Positions 28,106 through 38,588 of a DNA stretch of 64,000 bases are shown here, in pieces. The DNA is taken from the NCBI RefSeq assembly GCF_018417595.1, contig NZ_CP070982.1, positions 5,569,001-5,633,000 of the forward strand, written 5' to 3'. The DNA is from Pseudomonas entomophila (lineage in GTDB: Bacteria; Pseudomonadota; Gammaproteobacteria; Pseudomonadales; Pseudomonadaceae). Both the position numbers and the translations under genes were made by a program. The notes below the pieces were generated by a model. That model was not told the origin of the DNA. It did not search any database and was given only the letters and a program-made list of their open reading frames with translations. How positions within the stretch are numbered: the stretch's first letter is position 1; each line of letters opens with the position of its first letter.

Positions 28106-28744
28106 TTACCAGCGCCCATCCCAGGCGACGAAGTTCTGCAGCAGTTGCAGGCCGTGGGTGTGGCTCTTTTCCGGGTGGAACTGCACGGCGAAGCGCGAAC
28201 CGTCGGCCAGCGCGGCGGCGAAGTCGACGCCATAGTGACCACGACCGACCACCTGGCCTTGCTTGCCGGCATTGATGTAGTAGCTGTGCACGAAGTAGAA
28301 GCGTGCGCGATCAGGGATGTCATGCCACAGCGGGTGGTCGATGGTCTGACTGACCTCGTTCCAGCCCATGTGCGGCACTTTCAGGTGCTCGCCCTCTTCC
28401 TTCAGGTCTTTACCGAAGAAGCGCACCTGGCCGGGGAACAAACCGATGCAGTCGACGCCATCGTTCTCTTCGCTGTGGTCGAGCAGCGCCTGCATACCCA
28501 CGCAGATGCCCAGGAACGGGCGGTCCTGGCTGACTTCGCGCACCAGGCTGTCGAAGCCCAGGCGGCGGATTTCGGCCATGCAGTCGCGGATCGCGCCGAC
28601 GCCCGGGAACACCACGCGGTCGGCCTCACGAATCACCGCAGCGTCGCTGGTGACCAGCACCTTGCCGGCACCCACGTGCTCCAGGGCCTTGGCCACCGAG
28701 TGCAGGTTGCCCATGCCATAGTCGATTACAGCTACCGTCTGCAT
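28106..28744 (-). CDS. hisH: Imidazole glycerol phosphate synthase glutaminase subunit
   Basis: A 212-aa class-I glutamine amidotransferase that supplies ammonia to HisF. The catalytic Cys is C81 ([11 protein letters not shown]), and the His-Glu pair is in VQFHPEKS near residue 192. The oxyanion-strand PGVG is at 47-50. It lies directly against hisB upstream and the DUF2164 gene downstream. Confidence 0.97.
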   Translation of the reverse strand: MQTVAVIDYGMGNLHSVAKALEHVGAGKVLVTSDAAVIREADRVVFPGVGAIRDCMAEIRRLGFDSLVREVSQDRPFLGICVGMQALLDHSEENDGVDCIGLFPGQVRFFGKDLKEEGEHLKVPHMGWNEVSQTIDHPLWHDIPDRARFYFVHSYYINAGKQGQVVGRGHYGVDFAAALADGSRFAVQFHPEKSHTHGLQLLQNFVAWDGRW

Positions 28745-29338
28745 TTACAGGCACCCTTTGGTGGAAGGCATCTGCCCGGCCATGCGCTCGTCCTGCTCGA
28801 TGGCCATGCGCAGCGCGCGGCCAAAGGCCTTGAACACGGTCTCGATCTGGTGGTGGGTGTTGTGGCCACGCAGGTTGTCGATGTGCAGGGTCACCAGGGC
28901 GTGGTTGACGAAGCCTTGGAAGAACTCCTGGAACAGGTCGACATCGAAGCCACCTACCGATGCGCGGGTGTAGGGCACGTGCATCTGCAAGCCCGGGCGG
29001 CCGGAGAAGTCGATGACCACCCGCGACAGGGCTTCGTCCAGCGGCACATAGGCGTGGCCGTAGCGGTAGATGCCTTTCTTGTCGCCAATGGCCTGGGCGA
29101 AAGCCTGGCCGAGGGTGATACCGACGTCTTCGACGGTGTGATGGTCATCGATATGCAGGTCGCCCTTGCACTCGATGTCCAGATCGATCAGCCCATGCCG
29201 GGCGATCTGGTCGAGCATGTGTTCAAGGAAAGGCACACCGATATCGAATCGGGCCTTGCCGCTGCCATCGAGGTTGATCGAGCACTTGACCTGGGTTTCC
29301 AGGGTATTGCGCTCGACGGAAGCCTTACGTTCGACCAT
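28745..29338 (-). CDS. hisB: Imidazoleglycerol-phosphate dehydratase
   Basis: A 197-aa monofunctional dehydratase with the metal-binding His clusters [11 protein letters not shown] and [13 protein letters not shown]. The ATG at 29338 ([12 protein letters not shown]) has GGAG 6 bases upstream and gives the usual length. First gene of the hisB-hisH-DUF2164-hisA-hisF operon; the promoter lies to its right. Confidence 0.96.
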   Translation of the reverse strand: MVERKASVERNTLETQVKCSINLDGSGKARFDIGVPFLEHMLDQIARHGLIDLDIECKGDLHIDDHHTVEDVGITLGQAFAQAIGDKKGIYRYGHAYVPLDEALSRVVIDFSGRPGLQMHVPYTRASVGGFDVDLFQEFFQGFVNHALVTLHIDNLRGHNTHHQIETVFKAFGRALRMAIEQDERMAGQMPSTKGCL

Positions 29339-29457
29339 CACCAGCTCCGCAAAATCATTGGGCGAAAAGGGTTCCATTATAGGCCCAGAATGCGCCGGCT
29401 TGAAACGCGGATGACATATGGCGGAGCAAGCAATTACGGGGGCTGGACAGGTCTACA

Positions 29458-29533
29458 GGTCTATACAACCGCCCCCCGTGGGGCTGCTTTGCAGCCTTGT
29501 GCCGCGAAAGGGGCGCATAGCGCCCCCGTCGAT
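29458..29533. repeat. REP-like GC-rich hairpins between hisB and the MFS gene
   Basis: Contains GGGGCGC-ATA-GCGCCCC (29510-29526) just after the MFS stop and an outer pairing of GGGGCTGC type. It probably ends the transporter message. The rest of 29339-29538 holds the his promoter. Confidence 0.6.
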
Positions 29534-29538
29534 CTCAA

Positions 29539-31197
29539 TCAATGAAACAACACTGCCGTCTTCTGCAGGGTAATCCACACCCCCCAGGCCAGCGGAATCA
29601 CCACCACGGCCCAGGCCAGCAGCACCAGCGGCAGGCTGCCCGGCGCCGCATGCCATTCCAGCGCACGCGCAGAGTCCGCGCCCTTGTCGTGGCTCAAGGC
29701 CCGCTCGGCAGCCAATTCGGCATCGGTCATGAAGTACTTGTCCGCCACCGGCCGCACCAGCATGTTGCAAATGAAGCCCAGCACCAGCAGGCCGGCCAGG
29801 ATGTACAGGGTCATGTCGTAGGCTGCGGCCCGCTCGACGCCCGCCGCCAGCTGCGCCTCGCGCAGGTAGGTGATCAACACCGGCCCCAGCACGCCGGCCG
29901 CCGCCCAGGCAGTCAGCAGACGACCGTGAATGGCACCGACCATCTGCGTACCGAACAGGTCGGCCAGGTACGCCGGCACGGTGGCGAAGCCGCCGCCGTA
30001 CATCGACAGGATGATGCAGAACGCGGCCACGAACAGCGCCACGTTGCCGATATGCCCCATGTTCGGCACCAGGCTGTACAGCCCCACGCCCAGAGCGAAG
30101 AAGGCGAAGTAGGTGTTCTTGCGTCCGATGTAGTCGGAGAACGAAGCCCAGAAGAAACGCCCACCGATGTTGAACAGGCTGAGCAGGCCGGTAAAGCCTG
30201 CGGCGATGGCGGCGATCTGCGCCAGTTGCGCGGCGTTCAGCTCGCTGAAGGTCAGCTCGTTGCCCAGCAGCTTGCCGGCAAACACCTCCTGCAGCAGCGG
30301 CGACGCCATACCCAGGATACCGATACCCGCCGAGACGTTCAGGCACAGCACCAGCCACACCAACGCGAACTGCGGCGTCTTCCAGGCCACGCTGACATGC
30401 ACGTGACGGTCGGTGACCATGGCATTGGCTTTCTTCGCCGGCGCGGTCCAGCCTTCAGGCTTCCAGCCGGTCGGCGGCACCCGGTACGCCAGGGCGCCGG
30501 CGGTCATGAACACGAAGTAGATCGCGGCCATGGCCACGAAGCTCTGCCACACACCCACCTCGGTCGGGCTGGAGAAATGCCCCATCAGCGCGGTGGCCAG
30601 CGGCGCGCCCACCATGGCACCCCCGCCAAAGCCCATGATCGCCATGCCGGTGGCCATGCCGCGCTTGTCCGGGAACCACTTGATCAGCGTCGACACCGGC
30701 GAGATGTAACCCAACCCCAGGCCGATCCCCCCGATCACCCCCGACCCCAGCCACATCAGCCACAGCTGGTGGGTCTTCACGCCGATCGCCGAGATCAGCA
30801 GGCCGCCGCACCAGCACAGCGCCGACACCAGGCCGGCCTTGCGTGGGCCGGCGTGTTCCAGCCAACCGCCGAGCACCGCGGCCGAGCAACCGAGGAACAC
30901 GAAGAACAGGGTGTAGATCCAGCTGAGCATGGAGATCGGCCAGTCGCACTCGGCGCTGAACAGGCGGGCGACGAAGCCCATGTCCGCGGCGCAGGCCACC
31001 GGTGCACTGACACCCAGGGCCTGGGACAGCGGCAGCCAGAACACCGAGAAACCATAGGCCATGCCGATGCACAGGTGGATGGCCAGGGCCGCCGGCGGTA
31101 CCAGCCAGCGGTTGAAGCCCGGGCGGGCGATGATGCGCTCCTTCGACAGGAAGCCCGGCGTGCTCGCCGCCGCTCCCGCCGTGATACTGCTGTTCAT
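29539..31197 (-). CDS. MFS transporter, oxalate/formate antiporter (OFA)-like
   Basis: A 552-aa protein with about 12 membrane helices and an unusually long insert (WPISMLSWIYTLFFV after a loop) typical of the OFA group in Pseudomonas. Motif-A-like GWFPD-type loop is seen as WFPDKRGMATG. The substrate is likely a monocarboxylate such as pyruvate, lactate or oxalate, by family only. The ATG at 31197 has AGGA 7 bases upstream. It is monocistronic and divergent from asmA. Confidence 0.85.
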   Translation of the reverse strand: MNSSITAGAAASTPGFLSKERIIARPGFNRWLVPPAALAIHLCIGMAYGFSVFWLPLSQALGVSAPVACAADMGFVARLFSAECDWPISMLSWIYTLFFVFLGCSAAVLGGWLEHAGPRKAGLVSALCWCGGLLISAIGVKTHQLWLMWLGSGVIGGIGLGLGYISPVSTLIKWFPDKRGMATGMAIMGFGGGAMVGAPLATALMGHFSSPTEVGVWQSFVAMAAIYFVFMTAGALAYRVPPTGWKPEGWTAPAKKANAMVTDRHVHVSVAWKTPQFALVWLVLCLNVSAGIGILGMASPLLQEVFAGKLLGNELTFSELNAAQLAQIAAIAAGFTGLLSLFNIGGRFFWASFSDYIGRKNTYFAFFALGVGLYSLVPNMGHIGNVALFVAAFCIILSMYGGGFATVPAYLADLFGTQMVGAIHGRLLTAWAAAGVLGPVLITYLREAQLAAGVERAAAYDMTLYILAGLLVLGFICNMLVRPVADKYFMTDAELAAERALSHDKGADSARALEWHAAPGSLPLVLLAWAVVVIPLAWGVWITLQKTAVLFH

Positions 31198-31569
31198 GGA
31201 TTGTTCCTTTTTTGTAGGTGGGCGGTGCACGCGCAGGGCTCTGTACGGTTGCACGCAAGGCAACCCGGCCGCTTCGGGCGACAACCCCGCGACAATGGGT
31301 CGCGGGGGCTCCACGGGCGGCGCAAGATTACCAGCAGCCAGTGACATGAAAGCAATCTGATATCGTGTTTTTTTCGCCAGCTGAAACGGTATTTCTCAGG
31401 GCGTATCGTCTGGTTCGCCGGCAAGCCGGCTCCTGCGAGCTTTGGCAGGAGCCGGCTTGCCGGCGAACAGGCCAGCGCACGCACTGTCGAAACGTCGAAT
31501 GCGCAGAGCCAGGCGACACGGCGCTATACTCGCCGCTGAATTTCACTTTCGGACTACAAGGATTCGCCC
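31198..31569. promoter_or_regulatory. MFS-asmA divergent intergenic region
   Basis: A 372-bp gap with both promoters and the REP pair at 31413-31468. No gene or further motif is seen. Confidence 0.45.
31413..31468. repeat. REP inverted pair
   Basis: Near-perfect 24-base arms (TTCGCCGGCAAGCCGGCTCC and its mirror) around an 8-base centre. Confidence 0.9.
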
Positions 31570-33819
31570 ATGAAAGCGTTCGGCAAAATCCTGGGGCTGG
31601 GGCTGCTCGGGTTGTTGCTGATCATCGTGGCGCTGGGCTTCGCCCTGACCCACCTCTTCGATCCCAACGACTACAAAGACGAGATCCGCCAGCTGGCCCG
31701 CGACAAGGCCCATGTGGAGCTCACGCTCAACGGCGACATCGGCTGGAGCCTGTTCCCCTGGCTGGGCCTTGAGCTGCACGAGGCGAGCATCGCCACGCTG
31801 AACAACCCCAAGGTGCCGTTCGCCGACCTGCAGATGCTCGGCCTGTCGGTACGCGTACTGCCCTTGTTGCGCCGCGAAGTGCAGATGAGCGATGTACGCG
31901 TCGAGGGGTTGAACCTGACCCTGACCCGTGACGCCAATGGCCACGGCAACTGGGAAGACATCGGCAAACCACTGCCTGACGCGACGCCCGCCAATGCACC
32001 TGCCGCCACCCCGGGCGAGGCATCGGCCAACCCACCTGCCAAGCCCGAAGCCAGCGAGCGCATGGTCAAGCTCGATATCGACAGCCTGACCGTCAACAAC
32101 GCCCGGGTGCTGTACACCGACGAGAAGGCCGGCCAGAGCTACGGTGCCGAAAGCATCCAGCTGAGCACCGGCGCCGTGCACGAAGGCATCAACATTCCGC
32201 TCAAGGCCAGCGCCTTCCTCAGTGCCAGTCAACCGAACATCAAGGCACGCACCGAACTGACCGGCGAACTGCGCTTCGACCGCAAGCTCAAGCGCTACAA
32301 CCTCGAAGACATGCGCCTGTCCGGCGAAACCTCGGGCGAGCCGCTGGCCGGCAAGACCCTGACCTTCGTCGCCCAGGGCCAGGTGCTGGTGGACCTGGCC
32401 GCCAACGTCGCCTCATGGAGCGGCCTGAAAGTCTCGGCCAACCAACTGCGCGCCCTCGGCGAGCTGAACGTGCGTGACCTGGACAAGGCGCCGCAGGTCA
32501 GCGGCGGGCTGTCCATCGCCCAATTCGACCTGCGTACCTTCCTCGACGGCATCGGCCACCCACTGCCGGCCACCGCCGACCCGGCCGCGTTCAAGAAGCT
32601 GGAGCTGGTGACCCGCCTCGACGGCACCCGCGACAGCCTGGCGCTGGAAGACCTGGCGGTGAAACTGGACGACAGCACCTTCACCGGCCGCGTGGCCGTG
32701 GAAGACTTCGCCAAGCAAGCCCTGCGCGTACGCCTGAAGGCCGACAAGTTCGACGCCGACCGCTACTTGCCAGCCAAGAGCGACGAGGCCAAGGGCGCCA
32801 CCGCGGCGCGCCAGGCCGAAGTGAAACAGCAGGAAGCCAGCGCCGTCGCCGGTGCAGGCACCACCCCGCTGCCCAACGCCCCGACGCAGCAGGCCTGGAG
32901 CAACGACAAGCTGCTGCCGGTGGACCGCTTGCGCGCCCTCGACCTGCAGGCCGACCTGTCCTTCGGCGCCCTGGTGCTGGACAAGCTGCCCATCAGCGAC
33001 GCCCAGCTCACGGCCACCGGCCAAGGCGGCCTGGTCACCCTGCAGACCCTGCGCGGCGGCCTGTACGATGGCAGCTTCGAAGCCAAGGGCACGGTCGACG
33101 TGCGCCCCGCCGTGCCGCAGATCGGTGTGAACACCAAGATCAATCGCGTACCGGTGGAGCACTTCATCAAGCGCGAAGGCCCCGACCAGGCGCCGCCCGT
33201 CAAAGGCCTGCTGACCCTGAACAGCGACCTGACCGCCACCGGCAACAGCCAGAAGGCGCTGGTCGAAACCCTCAACGGCAACGCCAGCTTCACCATCAAC
33301 GACGGCGTGCTGGTCAACGCCAACCTGGAACAGCAGCTGTGCCAGGCCATCGCCACCCTCAACCGCAAGCAGCTCAGCGGCGAGGCCCGGGGCAAGGACA
33401 CGCCGTTCCAGGAACTGCGCGGCAGCCTGGTGATCCGCAACGGCGTGGCCAGCAACCCAGACCTCAAGGCGCGCATCCCGGGCCTGACCGTCAACGGCAA
33501 TGGCGACCTCGACCTGCGCGTGCTGGGCATGGACTACAACGTCGGCATCGTCGTCGAAGGCGACCAGCGCGCCATGCCCGACCCGGCCTGCCAGGTCAAC
33601 GAGCGCTTTGCCGGTATCGAAGTGCCGCTGCGCTGCCGTGGCCCGCTGGAACTGGGCGCCAAGGCCTGCCGCCTGGACCAGGACGGCCTGGGCAAGGTTG
33701 CCGCGAAGCTGGCCGGCAACCGCCTGAAGGACAAGATCGATGAAAAACTCGAAGAAAAACTCGGAGACAAAGTGAGCCCGGAACTCAAAGATGCGCTCAA
33801 GGGGCTGTTCAAGCGATGA
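31570..33819 (+). CDS. asmA: AsmA-family envelope protein
   Basis: A 749-aa protein anchored by an N-terminal membrane helix (residues 5-26), with a large periplasmic part. The N-terminal AsmA pattern ([17 protein letters not shown], then [15 protein letters not shown]) and the C-terminal AsmA_2-type region ([19 protein letters not shown], then [19 protein letters not shown]) belong to the bridge-like lipid-transport group thought to move phospholipid between membranes. It overlaps mutY by 4 bases. Confidence 0.9.
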   Translation: MKAFGKILGLGLLGLLLIIVALGFALTHLFDPNDYKDEIRQLARDKAHVELTLNGDIGWSLFPWLGLELHEASIATLNNPKVPFADLQMLGLSVRVLPLLRREVQMSDVRVEGLNLTLTRDANGHGNWEDIGKPLPDATPANAPAATPGEASANPPAKPEASERMVKLDIDSLTVNNARVLYTDEKAGQSYGAESIQLSTGAVHEGINIPLKASAFLSASQPNIKARTELTGELRFDRKLKRYNLEDMRLSGETSGEPLAGKTLTFVAQGQVLVDLAANVASWSGLKVSANQLRALGELNVRDLDKAPQVSGGLSIAQFDLRTFLDGIGHPLPATADPAAFKKLELVTRLDGTRDSLALEDLAVKLDDSTFTGRVAVEDFAKQALRVRLKADKFDADRYLPAKSDEAKGATAARQAEVKQQEASAVAGAGTTPLPNAPTQQAWSNDKLLPVDRLRALDLQADLSFGALVLDKLPISDAQLTATGQGGLVTLQTLRGGLYDGSFEAKGTVDVRPAVPQIGVNTKINRVPVEHFIKREGPDQAPPVKGLLTLNSDLTATGNSQKALVETLNGNASFTINDGVLVNANLEQQLCQAIATLNRKQLSGEARGKDTPFQELRGSLVIRNGVASNPDLKARIPGLTVNGNGDLDLRVLGMDYNVGIVVEGDQRAMPDPACQVNERFAGIEVPLRCRGPLELGAKACRLDQDGLGKVAAKLAGNRLKDKIDEKLEEKLGDKVSPELKDALKGLFKR

Positions 33820-34883
33820 CACCCCAGCAGTTCTCCAGCGCCGTGCTGGAGTGGTATGACCAGCACGGCCGCCACGACCTGCCCTGGCAACAGGGCATCA
33901 CCCCGTACCGGGTGTGGGTCTCTGAAATCATGCTGCAGCAGACGCAAGTCAGCACCGTGCTCAACTACTTCGACCGCTTCATGCAGGCCCTGCCCACCGT
34001 GCAGGCCCTGGCCGAGGCGCCGGAGGACGAGGTGCTGCACCTGTGGACGGGCCTGGGCTACTACACCCGCGCCCGCAACCTGCAAAAGGCCGCGAAGATC
34101 GTCGTCGCGCAACATGGCGGCGAGTTCCCGCGCAGCGTCGAGCAGCTCACCGAGCTGCCCGGCATCGGCCGCTCCACCGCAGGCGCCATCGCCAGCATCA
34201 GCATGGGCATCCGCGCGCCGATCCTCGACGGCAACGTCAAGCGCGTGCTGGCCCGCTTTACCGCGCAGGCCGGCTACCCCGGTGAGCCCAAGGTGGCCAA
34301 TCAGCTATGGGCCACCGCCGAGCGCGTGACCCCGATGACCCGGGTCAACCACTTCACCCAGGCGATGATGGACATGGGCGCCACGCTGTGCACCCGCAGC
34401 AAGCCCAGCTGCCTGATCTGCCCATTGCAGCGCGGCTGCGAAGCGCACCTGCACGGCGAAGAGACCCGCTACCCCGAGCCCAAGCCGCGCAAGGCCCTAC
34501 CCCAACGCAAGACCCTGATGCCGCTGCTGACCAACCCCGAAGGCGCGATCCTGCTCTACCGCCGGCCCTCCACGGGCCTGTGGGGCGGTTTGTGGAGCCT
34601 GCCGGAGCTGGACAACCTCGCGCAGCTCGACGACCTCGCCTACCAGCACGGCCTGCGCCTGGCCGGCAGCCAGGCACTCGCAGGCTTGACCCACACCTTC
34701 AGCCATTTCCAGCTGGCCATCGAGCCCTGGCTGGTGCGTGTCGACCCCGTCGGGCCGCACGTGGCCGAGCCCGACTGGCTCTGGTATAACCTCGCCACCC
34801 CGCCGCGCCTAGGCCTCGCCGCCCCGGTCAAGAAGCTGCTGCAACGCGCGGCCGACGAACTGATTGCAGGAGAAAAACCATGA
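33816..34883 (+). CDS. mutY: A/G-specific adenine DNA glycosylase
   Basis: A 355-aa glycosylase that removes adenine mispaired with 8-oxoguanine. Catalytic E37 ([10 protein letters not shown]), the helix-hairpin-helix [14 protein letters not shown] with D138, and the 4Fe-4S cysteines C192, C199, C202 and C208 are all present. The C-terminal NUDIX-like domain (about 230-355) recognises 8-oxoG. It sits between asmA and yggX with 4-base overlaps on both sides. Confidence 0.97.
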   Translation: MTPQQFSSAVLEWYDQHGRHDLPWQQGITPYRVWVSEIMLQQTQVSTVLNYFDRFMQALPTVQALAEAPEDEVLHLWTGLGYYTRARNLQKAAKIVVAQHGGEFPRSVEQLTELPGIGRSTAGAIASISMGIRAPILDGNVKRVLARFTAQAGYPGEPKVANQLWATAERVTPMTRVNHFTQAMMDMGATLCTRSKPSCLICPLQRGCEAHLHGEETRYPEPKPRKALPQRKTLMPLLTNPEGAILLYRRPSTGLWGGLWSLPELDNLAQLDDLAYQHGLRLAGSQALAGLTHTFSHFQLAIEPWLVRVDPVGPHVAEPDWLWYNLATPPRLGLAAPVKKLLQRAADELIAGEKP

Positions 34884-35152
34884 CCCGCACCGTGAAGTGC
34901 CGCAAGTACAACGAAGAACTCCCCGGCCTGGACCGCCCACCGTACCCGGGCGCCAAGGGCCAGGACATCTTCGAGCACATCTCGCAGAAAGCCTGGAAGG
35001 AGTGGCAGGACCACCAGACCATGCTGATCAACGAGAAGCGCCTGAACATGATGAATGCCGAGGACCGCAAATTCATCCAGGCCGAGATGGACAAGTTCTT
35101 CGCCGGCGAGGACTACGCCCAGGCCGAAGGCTACGTTCCGCCCTCGAATTGA
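34880..35152 (+). CDS. yggX: Fe(2+)-trafficking protein YggX
   Basis: A 90-aa cytoplasmic protein with the family N-terminus [18 protein letters not shown] (Cys7) and the helical [19 protein letters not shown]. It protects Fe-S clusters, including that of MutY, from oxidation. The overlap with mutY (ATGA) fits joint expression. Confidence 0.96.
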   Translation: MTRTVKCRKYNEELPGLDRPPYPGAKGQDIFEHISQKAWKEWQDHQTMLINEKRLNMMNAEDRKFIQAEMDKFFAGEDYAQAEGYVPPSN

Positions 35153-35203
35153 CCCCGGAAAACGTAAGCGACGGAATTAATTTAAATTTTTTCAAAAAAG
35201 TCG

Positions 35204-35232
35204 TTGACGATCGGTTCGGAAATCTATTTAAT
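35204..35232 (+). promoter_or_regulatory. Likely promoter of tRNA-Phe
   Basis: TTGACG (35204-35209) and TTTAAT (35227-35232) are 17 bases apart, placing the start just before the tRNA at 35243. An AT-rich upstream element precedes them. Confidence 0.7.
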
Positions 35233-35242
35233 GCACCTCGTC

Positions 35243-35318
35243 GCCCAGATAGCTCAGTCGGTAGAGCAGAGGATTGAAAATCCTCGTGTCGGCGGTTCGA
35301 CTCCGTCTCTGGGCACCA
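35243..35318 (+). tRNA. tRNA-Phe(GAA)
   Basis: A 76-base cloverleaf: acceptor GCCCAGA pairs with TCTGGGC, the D-arm is GCTC-N8-GAGC, the anticodon loop is TTGAAAA with anticodon GAA at 35276-35278, and the T-loop is TTCGACT. CCA is encoded. No integrated element is seen at its 3' end. Confidence 0.97.
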
Positions 35319-35360
35319 CCTTCAAGCTTCTGGTGGTTGCAAAGTTACCCGAAGCGACAC

Positions 35361-35387
35361 AAGAAACCCGCCTAGTGCGGGTTTTTT
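35361..35387 (+). terminator. Terminator of tRNA-Phe
   Basis: AAACCCGC-CTAGT-GCGGGTTT followed by a T-run. Confidence 0.9.
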
Positions 35388-35493
35388 GTTGCCTGTGTTT
35401 TTTCGTTCCGACCTGTTGATTGATATCAAGAAGCCACCCATCGCTACCCCCTAGCATGCCGAGTGGAAAATCGAATCGATCGAAAGGACCGCC

Positions 35494-36495
35494 ATGAGCG
35501 ACGAATCCCCCTTGCTGCTCCCCTCGCCCGCTGAAGCCGTAGCCCCCATCGCTCAGCCAGCCATCCGTGCCCGCCGCCCCCGCTCCCGCAAACCTGCCAG
35601 CAAACCGGAAACCATCACCCAGGTCAGCCAGCAGCCTGCGGCCCTGGAAGTGGCCAACGCCCGCAAAGGCAGCAGCGAGGACAGTACCTCGGCGCGCCTG
35701 CCGGCCAGCTACCCGTACCGCACGCGCATGCGCCGCCAGGACTACGAAAAGGCCAAGCACGACCTGCAGATCGAGCTGCTGAAAGTGCAGAACTGGGTGA
35801 AGGAAACCGGCCAGCGCATCGTGGTGCTGTTCGAAGGCCGCGACGCCGCTGGCAAGGGCGGCACCATCAAGCGCTTCATGGAACACCTGAACCCGCGCGG
35901 CGCGCGCATCGTCGCCCTGGAGAAGCCCTCCGAGCAGGAGAAGGGCCAGTGGTACTTCCAGCGCTATGTCCAGCACCTGCCCACGGCCGGTGAAATGGTG
36001 TTCTTCGACCGCTCCTGGTACAACCGCGCCGGGGTCGAGAAGGTCATGGACTTCTGCTCGCCCCTGCAGTACCTGGAGTTCATGCGCCAGGCGCCGGACC
36101 TCGAGCGCATGCTGTGCAACAGCGGTATCCTGCTGTTCAAGTTCTGGTTCTCGGTGAACCGCGAGGAGCAGTTGCGCCGCTTCATTTCCCGCCGCGACGA
36201 CCCGCTCAAGCACTGGAAGCTCTCGCCCATCGACATCAAGTCGCTGGACAAGTGGGAGGACTACACCGCCGCCAAGGAGGCGATGTTCTTCCATACCGAC
36301 ACCGCCGACGCGCCATGGACGGTGATCAAGTCGGATGACAAGAAGCGGGCGCGGATCAACTGCATCCGTTACTTCCTGCATTCGCTGGATTACCCGGGCA
36401 AGGACCTGCGCGTGGCACATGCGCCGGACCCGCTACTGGTAGGCCGGGCCTCACGGGGGTTCGAGGAAGACGAACCGGCACCAGGCCCCCTGTAG
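35494..36495 (+). CDS. ppk2: Polyphosphate kinase 2
   Basis: A 333-aa class of PPK2 that transfers phosphate between polyphosphate and nucleoside phosphates. The P-loop GRDAAGKGG is at residues 115-123, the lid and base-binding residues are in NPRGARIVAL and FDRSWYNRAGVE, and the core is one PPK2 domain. The first 75 residues are a basic, disordered extension (RARRPRSRKPASKP). The nucleotide preference cannot be read with certainty. Confidence 0.92.
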   Translation: MSDESPLLLPSPAEAVAPIAQPAIRARRPRSRKPASKPETITQVSQQPAALEVANARKGSSEDSTSARLPASYPYRTRMRRQDYEKAKHDLQIELLKVQNWVKETGQRIVVLFEGRDAAGKGGTIKRFMEHLNPRGARIVALEKPSEQEKGQWYFQRYVQHLPTAGEMVFFDRSWYNRAGVEKVMDFCSPLQYLEFMRQAPDLERMLCNSGILLFKFWFSVNREEQLRRFISRRDDPLKHWKLSPIDIKSLDKWEDYTAAKEAMFFHTDTADAPWTVIKSDDKKRARINCIRYFLHSLDYPGKDLRVAHAPDPLLVGRASRGFEEDEPAPGPL

Positions 36496-36556
36496 GAGCC
36501 AGCCTTGCTGGCGAACAGTCCACCAGCAAATACATGGGCCCTGTTCGCCAGCAAGG
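36490..36556. repeat. REP inverted pair after ppk2
   Basis: Arms at 36490-36518 and 36541-36556, overlapping the last codons of ppk2. Confidence 0.75.
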
Positions 36557-36632
36557 ATCACCGAAACCCTTGGGTTTCCCGGGCAACTACGCTTCAATAC
36601 GCGCCTTTACCAGACACCCCAAGGATCCACCC

Positions 36633-37076
36633 ATGGCCACCAACACCAAACAACAGAAACGCGCCAAGCGCGCCGCCGCCAAGGCCAAGCAGAACCGCAT
36701 GGTGCGCAGCGGCCAGGCGGTCAAGGCCAGCGCCGGCGACAGCGCCAGCGTCGAGCAGGTGTTCAACAAGGCCATGGAATCGGGCAGCTACAACAGCCTG
36801 TTCGAAAAGATGAAGGAAGCCCAGGAAAACGGCCTGGTGCCGATGATCTCGGTGTTCCTGGTCGATCCGCTGCTGGCACTGGTGCTCAAAGGCCACAAGG
36901 AAGAGCATTCCACCGACTACATCGTCATGGTCTTCACCGCCTACCGCAAATGGCTCGACGGCACCGACGAGGACGCGACCATGGCCTGGCTGGAGAGCGA
37001 TGAGTTCCAGGACGCCTATGTCACCGCTTCCGAGGTGGTCGCCAAGCAGCAGCAACAGCAGAAGCAGTTCGGCTGA
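36633..37076 (+). CDS. Conserved hypothetical protein with basic N-terminus
   Basis: A 147-aa cytoplasmic protein. Residues 1-25 are rich in Lys, Arg and Ala (TKQQKRAKRAAAKAKQNR), which suggests nucleic-acid or ribosome contact, and the rest is helical, ending in a run of Gln. AAGGA is placed before the ATG at 36633. It is monocistronic with a terminator behind. I do not recognise a function. Confidence 0.75.
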   Translation: MATNTKQQKRAKRAAAKAKQNRMVRSGQAVKASAGDSASVEQVFNKAMESGSYNSLFEKMKEAQENGLVPMISVFLVDPLLALVLKGHKEEHSTDYIVMVFTAYRKWLDGTDEDATMAWLESDEFQDAYVTASEVVAKQQQQQKQFG

Positions 37077-37151
37077 CCTTTCGGGCCCTGTTCGCCGGCA
37101 AGCCGGCTCCTACTCGCCCCTTGCCGGCAAAAGGGGCCGCCCAGGCAAACG

Positions 37152-37187
37152 AAAAGGCCGCGCCCTTCACAGGTCGCGGCCTTTTCA
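37152..37187. terminator. Bidirectional terminator
   Basis: AAAAGGCCGCG and CGCGGCCTTTT pair around about 12 bases, with A/T runs on both sides, between convergent genes. A lone REP arm (37083-37112) precedes it. Confidence 0.85.
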
Positions 37188-37202
37188 TTTCACATCAGCG
37201 AA

Positions 37203-38588
37203 TCAGCTATCCAGCGCAACCCGCGCGGCGGTGCCACGCTTGCGGTGCACCAGCAGGCCGGTCGCAACCACACCGATGCTCAGGATCGCAGTGGCGATGA
37301 TCTCGGCACGGTGATCCTCACGCAGCGCCATCACCACCAGCACGGCAATGATGAAGGCGATGGTCGCCCAGGTCAGGCCCGGGAACATCCACATCTTGAA
37401 CGAGATCTTCTCGCCCTTGGCTTCACGCTGGGCACGCATGCGCAGTTGCGACACGGCGATCACCAGGTACACCAGCAGGGCGATGGCGCCGGAGCTGGCC
37501 AGCAGGAACTCGAACACCTCGGCCGGGGCCACGAAGTTGGCGAACACGGTCAGGAAGGCCGCGGCGGTAGACAGCAGCACGGCCCAGTGCGGGGTACCCG
37601 CCTTGGTGGTGCGCTGGGCGACTGCCGGGGCGTCGCCACGCTTGCTCAGGGAGAACAGCATGCGCGAGGAGGTGTACAGCGCCGAGTTCAGGCAGCTGGT
37701 CACGGCGATCAGCACGACGATGTCGACGATCAGCTTGGCGTTCGGTACGCCGATCAGGCTGAGGACGGTCTGGTAGGAACCTTTCTCGGCCAGGGTCGGA
37801 TCGTTCCACGGCACCATGGCCACGACCAGGAAGATCGACACCAGGTAGAACAGGCAGATACGCCAGATTACCGAGTTGGTGGCCTTGCTGATCTGTTTGC
37901 CCGGGTCTTTCGATTCGGCGGCGGCGATGGTGACGATCTCGGTACCCATGAACGAGAACATGGTGGTCAGCATGGCGGCCAGCACGGCGCCCAGGCCGTT
38001 GGGCATGAAGCCTTGGGTGTCGAACAGGTGGCTGATACCGCTCACCTGGCTGCTTGGCACCATGCCGAACATGGCGGCGCAACCGACGATGATGAAGCCG
38101 ATGATCGCCAGTACTTTGAGCAGGGCGAACCAGAACTCGAACTCACCATAGTTCTTCACGCTGAACAGGTTGGTGACGGTCAGCGCCAGGGTGATGATCA
38201 GGGAGAAGGCCCAAAGGTCCACGGCCGGGAACCAGGCATGGAGGATGGCCGCAGCGGCGTTGGCTTCCAGCGGGATCACCAGGACCCAGAACCACCAGTA
38301 CAGCCAACCGATGGTGAAACCGGCCCAACGCCCGATGGCGCGGTCGGCATAAGTGGAGAAGGAGCCGGTGTCCGGCGAGGCGACCGCCATTTCACCGAGC
38401 ATGCGCATCACCAGCACGACCAACGTACCCGCGGCGGCATAGGCCAGCAGCACGGCAGGGCCGGCGGCAGCGATGGCGTGGCCGGAACCGACGAACAGGC
38501 CGGCGCCGATGACGCCAGCGATGGACAGCATGGTCACATGCCGTTGCTTGAGCCCCTGAGCGAGGTCATTGGAATTGTTACCGCTCAT
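37203..38588 (-). CDS. gabP: Amino-acid permease, GABA permease (GabP)-like
   Basis: A 461-aa APC-family symporter with 12 helices. The N-terminal GLKQRHVTMLSIAGVIGAGL and the SFMGTEIVTIAAAES segment in helix 6 are typical of the GabP/AnsP/LysP group. GABA is the most likely substrate by overall similarity; a related amino acid is possible. AAGGTAG precedes the ATG at 38588. Inner membrane. Confidence 0.82.
   Translation of the reverse strand: MSGNNSNDLAQGLKQRHVTMLSIAGVIGAGLFVGSGHAIAAAGPAVLLAYAAAGTLVVLVMRMLGEMAVASPDTGSFSTYADRAIGRWAGFTIGWLYWWFWVLVIPLEANAAAAILHAWFPAVDLWAFSLIITLALTVTNLFSVKNYGEFEFWFALLKVLAIIGFIIVGCAAMFGMVPSSQVSGISHLFDTQGFMPNGLGAVLAAMLTTMFSFMGTEIVTIAAAESKDPGKQISKATNSVIWRICLFYLVSIFLVVAMVPWNDPTLAEKGSYQTVLSLIGVPNAKLIVDIVVLIAVTSCLNSALYTSSRMLFSLSKRGDAPAVAQRTTKAGTPHWAVLLSTAAAFLTVFANFVAPAEVFEFLLASSGAIALLVYLVIAVSQLRMRAQREAKGEKISFKMWMFPGLTWATIAFIIAVLVVMALREDHRAEIIATAILSIGVVATGLLVHRKRGTAARVALDS

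Noticed and set aside
26366..29545. A 1059-codon open frame opposite hisF-hisB
   Set aside because: Antisense shadow of five certain histidine-operon genes.
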